Assembly (NCBI GenBank): GCA_002422045.1
Contig: DITG01000082.1
Coordinates: 1 to 19,670, forward strand
Length of the DNA stretch: 19,670 bases
Reading direction: 5' to 3'
Origin: Acholeplasmataceae bacterium UBA6190
Lineage (GTDB): Bacteria; Bacillota_I; Bacilli_A; Acholeplasmatales; Acholeplasmataceae
The first letter of the stretch is position 1. Each line of letters starts with the position of its first letter. The notes beneath the pieces are model-generated. The model saw nothing but the letters and a program-made list of their open reading frames with translations, had not been told where the DNA came from and ran no database searches. The position numbers were made by a program, and so were the translations under genes. This document shows, one piece after another, positions 1-8,114 of this stretch.

Positions 1-3
1 GGA

Positions 4-28
4 GACCTATGCTTTTTCATAGGAGGTC
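4..28 (+). promoter_or_regulatory. hairpin overlapping the cotH ribosome binding site
   Basis: CCTATG (6-11) and CATAGG (18-23) can form a 6-bp stem around the loop CTTTTT. The 3' arm contains the first half of the AGGAGG Shine-Dalgarno (21-26) of the following gene. A second pairing of GACC (4-7) with GGTC (25-28) would also cover the rest of the site. It could damp or regulate translation initiation, or be the tail of an upstream structure cut by the window edge. Both are inferences. Confidence 0.35.
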
Positions 29-31
29 AAG

Positions 32-1573
32 ATGAAGAAATTAAATATGATGATATTGGCGATACTGTTTTTGTTCATGCTTGCAGGTTGCGAAGGCATC
101 CTAGATACAACCGATTATACGGACGTTATCGAAAGTTTGAGCGAAACCGTGATCGATGAACTGCCTGCTATGATCAATAGCGACTTTACACTGCCTGATC
201 CAGATGGATTCAGTATCACCTGGACAATGGATGATGCAGTAATAGAGAACAAAATTGTTTATGAACGCCCCTTTTATGATCAGGAAAAGACACTCGAGTT
301 CACCATCAAAAAAGGTAGAACAGAACTCTCTTTTGAACATACATTCACACTGACTGCACCAGAGTCAGGGTTAAATCGTAACCGCATTTATCTGACATTA
401 CCTGTATCACTCGGACAAGTGAACAAAGAAGATTATGTGAGCGCGGAAGTCAAAGTGGAAACAGAGGTCAATGGTGAAACAGTTATCGAGCATGAAACCG
501 ATCAAGCTCAGCTCAGAGGTAGAGGCAATTCGACATGGGGCTTGTCAGATAAGAAACCGTACCGACTACGTTTTGATAATAACACATCGATTTTGGGGAT
601 GCGCTCAGCTAAAAACTATGTGCTTTTGGCGGACCATTCCGATAAATCGTTCATGAGAAACCTGATTGTACAAAAAATGGTATCACTCATGAATGATTTG
701 CCTTATGCACTCGAAGTCCGTTATGTCGAACTTTATGTCAATGATGAATATCGTGGCTTATATGTATTAACCGAGCAGGTTGAAGTCCATAAGAACAAAT
801 TCGCACTCACTTCAGTTCCGGGTGTCTTGGATACGGGTTATTTCTTGGAAATGGATCAACGTTTTTATAATCAAAACATAGAGCCTGGTTACGACTGGAT
901 CGTGGTCAGAAGTATTCCTTATGAAATCAAGGAACCGGACCCGGATGATGTTGGATATACTGAACATCATGCCATTTACATATTTGAATACATGATTGAA
1001 GTTGAAAATGCCCTGATTGCCAAATCAGGATATGAAAGCTTAATTGATGTGAACAACTGGATTGATCATTTCATCATCCATGAACTCGTCAAAAATGTCG
1101 ATGTCGGTTGGAGTTCGGTGTTCATGTATAAGGAACAAGGTGGCGTTCTGAAATACGGACCCCTTTGGGATTTTGATTTGGCCATCGGAAATGCCGATTA
1201 CATTGACTATGGACCCACTAACTTCTATGGCATGCGTCAATATAAGAACCGTATGTTCAAGCTGATGATGGAAATTCCTGAAATCAGAGAACAGTTTAAA
1301 GTGAAATATCGCAATTTTTATGACAACATCTTACCCATCATCTTTGACATGATTCCTGTTATTGCTGATTCCATTCAACCGCTTGCGAACAGAAATTTCT
1401 TACGTTGGGAAATCATGGGCAATTATGTTTGGCCAAATCCTTGGGAAGTCTGGACACTCACCACACATCCTGAACAAGTGACATATGTCATCAGTTACTT
1501 GTCATCTCGTTCGGTATGGCTCTATCATGCGGTAGGCACGACTGCTTACAACAATGGGCAATTCGGAGATTAA
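32..1573 (+). CDS. CotH kinase-family lipoprotein with N-terminal Ig-like domain
   Basis: A 513-residue secreted lipoprotein. Residues 1-20 form a lipoprotein signal peptide ending in the lipobox LAGC (Cys20), so it is probably anchored to the outer face of the membrane. Residues about 25-110 resemble an atrophied bacterial Ig-like domain (pattern of a short proline turn, 'ITW', then 'TFTL'). From about 117 to 500 the CotH family core is clear: LRGRGNSTW (161-169) with KKPYRLRF (174-181), YVELYVNDEYRGLYVLTEQ (231-249) and GPLWDFD (376-382). In Bacillus CotH is an atypical protein kinase that phosphorylates spore coat proteins; many relatives in non-sporing bacteria are surface proteins of unknown substrate, and I infer the latter here. 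The start follows AGGAGG with 5-nt spacing. It stands alone and converges on yigZ. Confidence 0.88.
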   Translation: MKKLNMMILAILFLFMLAGCEGILDTTDYTDVIESLSETVIDELPAMINSDFTLPDPDGFSITWTMDDAVIENKIVYERPFYDQEKTLEFTIKKGRTELSFEHTFTLTAPESGLNRNRIYLTLPVSLGQVNKEDYVSAEVKVETEVNGETVIEHETDQAQLRGRGNSTWGLSDKKPYRLRFDNNTSILGMRSAKNYVLLADHSDKSFMRNLIVQKMVSLMNDLPYALEVRYVELYVNDEYRGLYVLTEQVEVHKNKFALTSVPGVLDTGYFLEMDQRFYNQNIEPGYDWIVVRSIPYEIKEPDPDDVGYTEHHAIYIFEYMIEVENALIAKSGYESLIDVNNWIDHFIIHELVKNVDVGWSSVFMYKEQGGVLKYGPLWDFDLAIGNADYIDYGPTNFYGMRQYKNRMFKLMMEIPEIREQFKVKYRNFYDNILPIIFDMIPVIADSIQPLANRNFLRWEIMGNYVWPNPWEVWTLTTHPEQVTYVISYLSSRSVWLYHAVGTTAYNNGQFGD

Positions 1574-1591
1574 AAAAAGCCCATAGGGCTT
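1572..1591 (-). terminator. rho-independent terminator of the yigZ operon
   Basis: Read on the minus strand, AAGCCC and GGGCTT form a 6-bp stem with a 3-nt loop, followed by seven T. The 5' arm overlaps the yigZ stop codon (1590-1592) and the T-run overlaps the cotH stop codon. The plus strand has no T-run after the stem, so it mainly serves the minus strand. Confidence 0.7.
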
Positions 1592-2195
1592 AGATATCGA
1601 TATGCATCACATGGTGTTCAAGTGCGCGAATACTTAGACACAGATGACGAATGTCATTGATTGACGATTGATCATCATCAAGCAAATAGAAACGATAAGT
1701 GACGTTTTCGAGAAAGTTCTTCTCGAGAATCGTCGCTTTTTTTTCGAAATGACGATCCATGTTTCCAATCAGACTGTAGGGAAATGTAATCTCAAATGAA
1801 GGTACAGTTTTTTTGATATATAACTGTGCATGTTTGATGGTCAAAGCTGCAGCCTTGGTATAAGCACGTACCAATCCGCCTGCGCCAAGTTTGATGCCAC
1901 CGAAATATCTGACGACCACACATAGACAATCTGTAATCTCATGATGTTTCATGACTTCTAAGATGGGAATGCCTGCGGTTCTTGCGGGTTCACCGTCATC
2001 ACTTGAGTTTGCGTACTCACCATGAGGACCCTGTATCGATGCATGGCAGACGTGGTTTGCTTTTGGATGGCTTGATCGCACGTCTTGGAGAATTGATCCT
2101 TGATCCTGATCATCTGAAAGCGGAAAAATCAGTCCGATGAAGATGGATTTGTCGATTTCAATCGATTGAGTTGCAACACTTTTGATATAACGCAT
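1590..2195 (-). CDS. yigZ: YigZ/IMPACT family protein
   Basis: A 201-residue protein with the full IMPACT N-terminal signature: KSIFIG (16-21), HVCHA (48-52), SSDDGEP (64-70) and the hallmark RYFGGIKLGAGGLVRAY (96-112). The C-terminal third fits the small domain usual in bacterial YigZ (about 200 residues in total), so the gene is complete. Eukaryotic IMPACT/Yih1 regulates the Gcn2 kinase; the bacterial role is not settled, though a nucleic-acid or translation link is often proposed. One oddity is ARTAG (71-75) directly after DDGEP, where the family usually has Gly-Thr/Ser-Ala-Gly. It lies 21 bp downstream of the reductase-like gene and is probably cotranscribed with it. A GGTGA site sits 4 nt before the start. 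Confidence 0.93.
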   Translation of the reverse strand: MRYIKSVATQSIEIDKSIFIGLIFPLSDDQDQGSILQDVRSSHPKANHVCHASIQGPHGEYANSSDDGEPARTAGIPILEVMKHHEITDCLCVVVRYFGGIKLGAGGLVRAYTKAAALTIKHAQLYIKKTVPSFEITFPYSLIGNMDRHFEKKATILEKNFLENVTYRFYLLDDDQSSINDIRHLCLSIRALEHHVMHIDI

Positions 2196-2216
2196 GTGAT
2201 CACCAGCATTAGTATA

Positions 2217-2753
2217 TCATAGATAGGAATCGCTATGCTTCTGGACAGTGAGCATGATGAGTCCCGAATCGGTTGTTGAACTTATCAATTCAAACTTTTT
2301 CGTATCTTGAAGGGGAAGAAAAAGCGGGACACCTTTGCCTAAGACGATTGGGATCAGTGTGATGATCATCTGGTCAATCAAGTCGTTAGAAAGCAGTGTA
2401 TTGACCAGTTTTCCTCCGCCAACAAGCCAAATATCTTTGCCATCTTCTTTGAGCATCTGCTTGACATGACTGGAAACATCACTATCAATGATCTTGATGT
2501 TTGGGTTTGGCTGCACGTTTTTCCCGTAAACATAGCACTGATGATTTGGATAAGGCCAATCGATACCAAAAGATTGGATCACTTCATAAGTGCGTCTGCC
2601 CATCAGTAATGTATCCGTCTGACCCATCAACTGTTCATAACTGGTCTTCACCGAATCCAGCCCATCATAAGGCTCTAAAAAGGATAAACCTTCGTGTTCA
2701 TCTGCAATCATGCCATCGAGTGTCATGGCGATATATAGGATTACTTTTCTCAT
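2217..2753 (-). CDS. dihydrofolate reductase / RibD C-terminal-like family protein
   Basis: A 178-residue protein with the DHFR-like fold shared with the RibD reductase domain and the Bacillus YyaP/YwjB group. Evidence: MRKVILYIAMTLDGMIA at the N-terminus (first strand and start of the cofactor cleft), TLLMGRRTYEV (48-58), the glycine-rich nucleotide site IWLVGGGKLV (108-117) and PIVLGKGVPLF (135-145). The family probably uses NAD(P)H; the substrate is unknown, and it should not be assumed to be true folate DHFR. It is the first gene of a two-gene minus-strand operon with yigZ. The start is preceded by GAGGTGA. The promoter lies in the divergent spacer to cca; TATGAT-like -10 elements occur there, but no good -35. 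Confidence 0.88.
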   Translation of the reverse strand: MRKVILYIAMTLDGMIADEHEGLSFLEPYDGLDSVKTSYEQLMGQTDTLLMGRRTYEVIQSFGIDWPYPNHQCYVYGKNVQPNPNIKIIDSDVSSHVKQMLKEDGKDIWLVGGGKLVNTLLSNDLIDQMIITLIPIVLGKGVPLFLPLQDTKKFELISSTTDSGLIMLTVQKHSDSYL

Positions 2754-2835
2754 GAAATCACCTCGTAGATATCATATCATAACGTCTAGCGATCGTTGAA
2801 AAAGACACTTTAGTTTTTCAAAAAACGTAATCTCT

Positions 2836-2855
2836 TGATATAATGGATATGGTGA
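2836..2855 (+). promoter_or_regulatory. extended -10 promoter of cca with very short leader
   Basis: A consensus TATAAT (2839-2844) preceded by TG one base earlier (2836-2837) makes an extended -10 element; no convincing -35 is present. Transcription would begin around 2851, at the GGTGA ribosome site (2851-2855), leaving only about 9 nt before the ATG at 2860. Confidence 0.6.
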
Positions 2856-2859
2856 TGAC

Positions 2860-4008
2860 ATGGGAACACTCAAAGGTGCTAAAAAGATAATCGAAGTACT
2901 TAAAAAATCAGGATACGAAGGCTATATCGTCGGTGGTGCCGTCAGGGACCATCTCTTAAGAATACCGTTAACCGATGTGGATATCACGACGAACGCGAAA
3001 CCACATCAGGTTGCCAAACTCTTTACAACCAAACCCACAGGTCTCAAATATGGAACTGTGACCATCATCATGCATGATGAGACTTACGAAGTCACGACTT
3101 ACAGAATCGATGGTGACTACTTAGATGGTAGACATCCAGAAGAAGTGACCTATGCAGTGACAGCCGAAGAAGATGTTAAACGTAGAGATTTCACAATCAA
3201 CGGACTCTTGATGACCGAAGCAGGCGAAGTCATCGATTACATCGACGGACAGCTTGATCTTCGGGCACGCATTATTCGCACCATCGGAGATCCTCATGAA
3301 CGCTTCAATGAAGATGCGCTTCGCATCATGCGCGCGTTTTATTTTCAGGCAAAACTTGGATTTCAAATCGATAAGACCACACAACTCGCGATTGAATCAC
3401 TGAGATTCAAACTCAAAGACATTGCGATGGAACGCATCATGAACGAAATGCTCAAGATGCTCAAAGGCGATCACGTGAGACGTGCGCTTCAAACCATGGT
3501 CCATACCAAGGTCCATGAGGTACTTCCAGGCCTCGAAAAAGGCATCCTCTACATTCAAAAAATGGAAGAAATTCCATTCATTGACCCATTTTTCATTTTA
3601 TGCTTCATATTGAACGGCTCTATTCCGGACGCATGGCCATTTTCTAACAAGCATCGCCATCGTTATGAAACCGCGATGTTGCTTGCTAACACCTATAAGA
3701 CATTTGATCCTTATGTGCTTTATACGTACGGTCTTGATCTCTGTCTGCTTGCCAACCGCGTGAGTCATATGTTGGGACGCACCAAAAACATGAAAAACAA
3801 GATTGAAGAGGATTTCAATAGTTTACCCATTCAAAGTGATCTGGATTTGAAACTTCGAGCAACCGATATCATTCGGATTGCAGATAAAAAAGCAGGCGCA
3901 TGGGTCAAGAAATTGCAGACAGAAATGGTTGTTGAAGTCTTGAATAAACGACTGAACAATGAAAAAAATGAGCTTGAAGCCTATGTGCTCAAGCGCATCA
4001 AAGAATAG
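2860..4008 (+). CDS. cca: CCA-adding tRNA nucleotidyltransferase
   Basis: A 382-residue class II nucleotidyltransferase that builds or repairs the 3'-terminal CCA of tRNAs from CTP and ATP in the cytoplasm. Visible motifs: GGAVRD (25-30) with the metal-binding DVD (39-41), RRDFTINGL (108-116), and the nucleotide-selecting EDALR (151-155) in ERFNEDALRIMRAF. Length matches Gram-positive CCA enzymes of about 390-400 residues. A small deviation is HLLRIP (31-36) after GGAVRD, where many relatives have LLGR. The motifs do not by themselves separate a full CCA enzyme from a CC- or A-adding partner, but Bacillota with one such gene normally have the full activity. It is followed at once by yhaM, whose ribosome site overlaps the cca stop codon. 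Confidence 0.93.
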   Translation: MGTLKGAKKIIEVLKKSGYEGYIVGGAVRDHLLRIPLTDVDITTNAKPHQVAKLFTTKPTGLKYGTVTIIMHDETYEVTTYRIDGDYLDGRHPEEVTYAVTAEEDVKRRDFTINGLLMTEAGEVIDYIDGQLDLRARIIRTIGDPHERFNEDALRIMRAFYFQAKLGFQIDKTTQLAIESLRFKLKDIAMERIMNEMLKMLKGDHVRRALQTMVHTKVHEVLPGLEKGILYIQKMEEIPFIDPFFILCFILNGSIPDAWPFSNKHRHRYETAMLLANTYKTFDPYVLYTYGLDLCLLANRVSHMLGRTKNMKNKIEEDFNSLPIQSDLDLKLRATDIIRIADKKAGAWVKKLQTEMVVEVLNKRLNNEKNELEAYVLKRIKE

Positions 4009-4018
4009 GAGACTCATC

Positions 4019-4942
4019 ATGGAACTATCTGTGAATCAAACATACACCGTGGTTGCAAAAGTCGAATCCATCAATCAGGGTGTGCATTTCTGCAATACCA
4101 CTGTCTTGACAACAGAAGGCGAACACATCAATCTGAAACTGGATTTTGATCAACTGCCATTCTTGGGCATGGGCAAGGTTTATCAGTTCAAAGCGCTAGC
4201 GATTGTGAAGATCGAAGACGAACTTGTGTTGAAATGTATCGGCATCACGCCTGCAGAAGACATCTTGAGCGATGAAGAAATGGCTGTTGTTTTAGACCGT
4301 TTCTATGTTTACGCACCCATTCCGATGCTCGAAATCAAAAAAGGCATCGAAGGTTATCTGTCAAGAATTCAAAACACCATCTTGAAACAAATCACTACCA
4401 TCATCTACAAGAAAAATGAAAAGCCATTCTACCTCCATCCGGCAGCGACCAAGTTTCATCACGCCTATGTGGGCGGATTAAGCCATCACACGCTCACGAT
4501 GCTGAAACTGATTGATCCTTTCATCGAGATTTATCCCTATCTCAACCAGGACTTATTATACGCAGGTACTATATTGCATGATATGTCAAAAATCTCTGAA
4601 ATCAGTGGTGTTGACGGCGAATATACCAAAGAAGGACACTTGATTGGCCATCTCGTCATGCAGACGATTGAAATTGATTCTGTTGCTAAAGACTTAGGTG
4701 TTCAAAAATCTGAAGAGGTACTGATGCTGAAGCACATGATCATCAGTCATCACGGTCAGTTCAATTTCGGTTCTCCAAAGAAACCTCAAACTGGTGAAGC
4801 GTTGTTGCTCTGGTTCATCGATACGATTGATTCGAAATTCACTGTGCTCGGTGAAACTTTCGATGAAACAGCAGAAGGATCATTCACACAGATGATATCT
4901 GTGATGGACAAGATGAAGTTTTATAAACACAATGTGAAATAA
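4019..4942 (+). CDS. yhaM: YhaM-type 3'-5' exoribonuclease
   Basis: A 307-residue protein, matching B. subtilis YhaM (about 314). An N-terminal OB-like nucleic-acid-binding region (about 1-80) is followed by an HD phosphohydrolase domain with KFHHAYVGGLSHHT (145-158), LHD (186-188), EGHLIGHLV (205-213) and ISHHGQF (242-248), which supply the metal ligands. YhaM degrades single-stranded RNA and DNA from the 3' end. An in-frame ATG exists at 3959 inside cca, but 4019 is the better start: AGGAGA (4007-4012), overlapping the cca stop codon, lies 6 nt upstream and the family N-terminus begins here. This suggests translational coupling of two enzymes acting on RNA 3' ends. Terminated by the hairpin at 4950-4984. 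Confidence 0.92.
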   Translation: MELSVNQTYTVVAKVESINQGVHFCNTTVLTTEGEHINLKLDFDQLPFLGMGKVYQFKALAIVKIEDELVLKCIGITPAEDILSDEEMAVVLDRFYVYAPIPMLEIKKGIEGYLSRIQNTILKQITTIIYKKNEKPFYLHPAATKFHHAYVGGLSHHTLTMLKLIDPFIEIYPYLNQDLLYAGTILHDMSKISEISGVDGEYTKEGHLIGHLVMQTIEIDSVAKDLGVQKSEEVLMLKHMIISHHGQFNFGSPKKPQTGEALLLWFIDTIDSKFTVLGETFDETAEGSFTQMISVMDKMKFYKHNVK

Positions 4943-4949
4943 ACATACG

Positions 4950-4984
4950 AAAGCCCCGTGATGTCAACATCTCGAGGCTTTTTT
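4950..4984 (+). terminator. terminator of cca-yhaM
   Basis: AAAGCC (4950-4955) pairs with GGCTTT (4976-4981), followed inward by CG/CG and GATG/CATC with a 4-nt loop, and then a T-run to 4984. Two single mismatches interrupt the stem. Confidence 0.8.
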
Positions 4985-4999
4985 GTTGGACTTCTGAAG

Positions 5000-5026
5000 A
5001 AAAAAGCGACTCGCAAGAGTCGCTTT
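5000..5026 (-). terminator. terminator of the large lipoprotein gene
   Basis: A perfect 10-bp stem, AAAGCGACTC (5003-5012) and GAGTCGCTTT (5017-5026), with a 4-nt loop. On the minus strand the stem runs into six T, placing it 13 nt past the stop of the convergent lipoprotein gene. The plus strand has only three T, so any plus-strand activity would be weak. Confidence 0.85.
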
Positions 5027-5039
5027 GATTGAAAATGGA

Positions 5040-7985
5040 TTATAAACCTGCGCGAAGAACTGTGAACCAAGAACCGTAGAGTGCATCGTAATTGTTGTCA
5101 AAGAGTCCTGTTGGAGAAATCAGGTATTCATTGAGTTGGTTGATGTTGATCTGACGGACTGCCTGGAATCTTGCAGCACCGGTTGGTGAAGCAAACACAG
5201 CGTCTTCAAGAAGCATGAACACGAGTTCTCTTTGCATGTATGTACCCTGATATCTGGAAAGTACAGGTGCTAGATAGCTTGTGACTGCCTGCTGGAGAGA
5301 TGATGGAAGCACAACGCCTTCATCAGTCTTGGATTCCTTGATGTAATATTCGATCTGTGATGCAGTCAGTGTTTCTGAATCGTTGTTATAAGCATTCAGC
5401 GTTTCATCTTTTGATACATACTTGCCATCTTCATCGTCTGATTGAGTGAAGATTGCACTGGTCTTCTTGCCTTGGCTGGTTGCCAAGATCAAGTGCCAAC
5501 CGAATGAGGATTGAACTTCATCCATTGCGGCTTCAGTGATCACATCACCATAGAGGTCTAAGAGTGGGAACTTGGCATCATCATCCAAGATGTTTTCCAA
5601 TTCTGCATGAAGAACCATTGCTCTGTTGTAGAAGACAGGATCTAGAACTGAAGAACCTGTGATGAAATTGGAAGTATTGGTGATTGCAGAAGAAATGTTT
5701 TCAAACTTGAGGTAGAAACCAAGTTGTCTGTATTCTGACCATTTGAGTTCGATCTGATAATCGATTGGAGCAATTCTGCTGCCACGTTCGATACGTCCTG
5801 AATTGTTGAATTCGGTTGCGATTGCAGATAAGCCTTCAGCAAATCCTTTGTATTGACCAACAATTTCATAAATGGTTTCAACCAGTTCAACGAGTCCTTC
5901 TTTGACTTCTTGTACACCTGCTGGTGACAATGTGTCTAGATAGTCTTGTGGATTGTCTGGTGTACCATCACCGTTTTGGTCGATATAGATCAATAGGTGA
6001 CTTGTATTGATGGATTTGAAGTTGTTGTATTGAAGTGCTGCCAAATCAGCGAGTTTCTGATATACAGAGTTTCCAGTCGCATTGTAATGTGCTTCTAGGT
6101 CGTTGATATAAGCTTGTCTCAGTTCTGGATAGACATAGAGTTGGTTGACTGCTTCGGTATTGGTGGTTGCACCAAACGCAAGAAGCAAGAACTTTTCTCT
6201 GCCCATGCTTGCTGGATAACCAGAAGAAGCAAAGTTGTCTGCGGAGAACTGTGAAATGATGTCTTCGAATTGAGTCTGGAATGTTTCTCTCTTTTTAGCA
6301 TCAATGGTATACGTTTCACTCGCAAGTAGAATCTTGTTGAATGCAACGTCTAGGGACAAATTAATACCATATGATTTTTCAAGACGTGTGTAGAATTGTT
6401 CAACTGTGATGTCGTTACCATCGATGGTAGCGACAACATCGCCACTCTTGTTCTTCGTAGAACCTTTATAGCCATATTGTTGTTCATAGAAAATTCTAAC
6501 GACTTTATCATGGATGTTCAAATCCAAATCTTCATACAGTTTGGTGACTTTACCAGAAATATAAGCAGAAGTCAGTTTGCCATTAAAGATTTTTTCAAAC
6601 ATCTCATCTTTGATTGCATTGGCTGCGACTGTATCAGCAAAGATTTGCTTGGTAGCATCTGCAGGATCTTCAATCAAGATGCCTTCTTCGGATGCCTTGT
6701 CATCAGAAAGTTTGAAGACTAGGTATCTTGAAGAGCCAAATGTCTGAACTCTTGAAGAATAAGGTTTGCCATCTGTGACATCTTCGGGATCATCCATGGA
6801 AGCTTCAGCGATAAGTGTTGTATAAATGTGGCTTCTTAAGGATGTATTGATCTTGTTGATATCGTCATAGGTGAGTGTTGCATCAAAGGTTGAGCCTGCT
6901 TTGCCAACGATAGTACCGTCGAGTGCGATTTCAACTTGGGATGCTGGGTTTAAGATATTGTAGATCTTGACAAATTCTTCCTTGACCTGTGCTGTGGTCA
7001 AAGCAACATCTTCACGACCTGTTGTTCTAGTAGTACTGATGGTGTATTTCTTGTAATAGTTTTCATAATCCAAGACACTGATTTGGCTTCTGTCTGCGAA
7101 TCCAGCGCCAAGTTTGCCTAGGAGGCCAAGGTCACTTAAGATTGTCTTGACATGACCGAAACCTGTTTGAGTTTCATCTGTCAAATCGACATAACCTGGA
7201 TCAAGAGGATTGCTGATACGGATATCAGGTACTCTATACCAAAGACCTCTGGAATCAGACTTGATGGAAGCAAGATATAAAGCAGCGTTTGCTTCGTTCA
7301 AGTTGATGAAACGTACAACAAGGGCTTCGACATCGTATCTGCCTTCTTGATTACCCTTGTAATAAGTGACGAGATTTTGTTCTGAAATGTAATTGGCGTT
7401 ATCGTCATCTAAGACTTCTTCAGCTAAAATGCCTTTGGCATAATGTCTTTGAGTTACACGCAGCAAATAGTTGTTGATCAAGATTTGAATGCTTGAGTAA
7501 CCGGTATATTTGCCAGGTAAATTCTGAAGCGCGGAAATGGTGGTTGCTACGCTGGAAGAATTATCCAATAAATATAAAGAGTCTGCAAATTTTTCAATAT
7601 TTCTGATCCATCTTTCAGGATAGTCAGCATAGAGTTCTTCAAGCTTTTCTTCATCTGAAGTGCCATGGATTGCGACATTGATGGTTTCATCCAAATAGTC
7701 GTTTGCATCTTCATCACCACTCGAAAGCAGTGCTCTGACCGTAACGATTTGGTCAGCAAAGATGGTTTCATCAACCATGGTTGCAAGAATGGATGCGCCT
7801 TGCAAACGTAATTGATCGTAGAGTTCCTTTTCTGTAACTGTGATGCCGCCTACAGTGACATAGACATCGTCGGATAAATCGCCGTAAGGTGTTTTGTCAG
7901 TGCTTTTGCAAGCAGCCAACGTAAGTACACTTGCCAATACGAGCACCAGTAACGCAAGCTTCCTTAAGTTTTTCATTTGATTCAT
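5040..7985 (-). CDS. large lipoprotein, SurA/PrsA-like with split parvulin-like region
   Basis: A predicted 981-residue surface lipoprotein. The start at 7985 is preferred over 8033: AAGGAG lies 8 nt upstream, the 8033 start lies at or before the predicted +1, and the signal peptide begins here, ending in lipobox LAAC (Cys26). Two segments look like SurA N-terminal modules, each a short strand turn followed by a helical arm: VTVGGITVTEKELYDQL (about 43-59) and VVATIDGNDITVEQFYTRL (about 516-534). NTSHLLIYID (660-669) resembles the first strand of a parvulin domain and SSFGWHLILA (about 826-835, His831) its last strand, with some 150 residues between, far more than a normal parvulin. DQNGDGTPD (669-677) looks like a calcium-binding loop. 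I infer an extracellular foldase or chaperone for exported proteins; peptidyl-prolyl isomerase activity is uncertain. It is single-gene, with its own promoter and terminator. Confidence 0.72.
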   Translation of the reverse strand: MNQMKNLRKLALLVLVLASVLTLAACKSTDKTPYGDLSDDVYVTVGGITVTEKELYDQLRLQGASILATMVDETIFADQIVTVRALLSSGDEDANDYLDETINVAIHGTSDEEKLEELYADYPERWIRNIEKFADSLYLLDNSSSVATTISALQNLPGKYTGYSSIQILINNYLLRVTQRHYAKGILAEEVLDDDNANYISEQNLVTYYKGNQEGRYDVEALVVRFINLNEANAALYLASIKSDSRGLWYRVPDIRISNPLDPGYVDLTDETQTGFGHVKTILSDLGLLGKLGAGFADRSQISVLDYENYYKKYTISTTRTTGREDVALTTAQVKEEFVKIYNILNPASQVEIALDGTIVGKAGSTFDATLTYDDINKINTSLRSHIYTTLIAEASMDDPEDVTDGKPYSSRVQTFGSSRYLVFKLSDDKASEEGILIEDPADATKQIFADTVAANAIKDEMFEKIFNGKLTSAYISGKVTKLYEDLDLNIHDKVVRIFYEQQYGYKGSTKNKSGDVVATIDGNDITVEQFYTRLEKSYGINLSLDVAFNKILLASETYTIDAKKRETFQTQFEDIISQFSADNFASSGYPASMGREKFLLLAFGATTNTEAVNQLYVYPELRQAYINDLEAHYNATGNSVYQKLADLAALQYNNFKSINTSHLLIYIDQNGDGTPDNPQDYLDTLSPAGVQEVKEGLVELVETIYEIVGQYKGFAEGLSAIATEFNNSGRIERGSRIAPIDYQIELKWSEYRQLGFYLKFENISSAITNTSNFITGSSVLDPVFYNRAMVLHAELENILDDDAKFPLLDLYGDVITEAAMDEVQSSFGWHLILATSQGKKTSAIFTQSDDEDGKYVSKDETLNAYNNDSETLTASQIEYYIKESKTDEGVVLPSSLQQAVTSYLAPVLSRYQGTYMQRELVFMLLEDAVFASPTGAARFQAVRQININQLNEYLISPTGLFDNNYDALYGSWFTVLRAGL

Positions 7986-8023
7986 TGTGTTCACTCCTTC
8001 ATGTATTTCATACAAGCAAATAT

Positions 8024-8052
8024 AATATAGCATTTTTTAGACCACTATGCAA
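8024..8052 (-). promoter_or_regulatory. promoter of the large lipoprotein gene
   Basis: Reading the minus strand: TTGCAT as -35 (8047-8052), a 17-nt spacer, and TATATT as -10 (8024-8029) preceded by TGC, an extended -10. The start codon is about 30 nt downstream of the predicted +1. It lies back to back with the walJ promoter. Confidence 0.65.
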
Positions 8053-8090
8053 CCACTTTCATTTTATTTGTTAATCTCACATAGTTTCAT

Positions 8091-8098
8091 GTTATGAT
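8091..8098 (+). promoter_or_regulatory. -10 element of the walJ operon
   Basis: TATGAT (8093-8098) is preceded by TG one base earlier (8090-8091), an extended -10; a TTGTTA about 19 nt upstream is a poor -35. The in-frame ATG at 8094 lies inside this element, so it would not be in the transcript. This supports the GTG start at 8115. Confidence 0.5.
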
Positions 8099-8114
8099 GA
8101 AAGAAGGTGATACA

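Noticed and set aside
2501..2755. 84-codon open frame on the plus strand
   Set aside because: It lies wholly antisense to the reductase-like gene, has no ribosome site and no recognisable motif.
8094..8114. ATG start for walJ at 8094
   Set aside because: The codon overlaps the predicted -10 element and lacks a ribosome site; the GTG at 8115 has AAGGTGA upstream.
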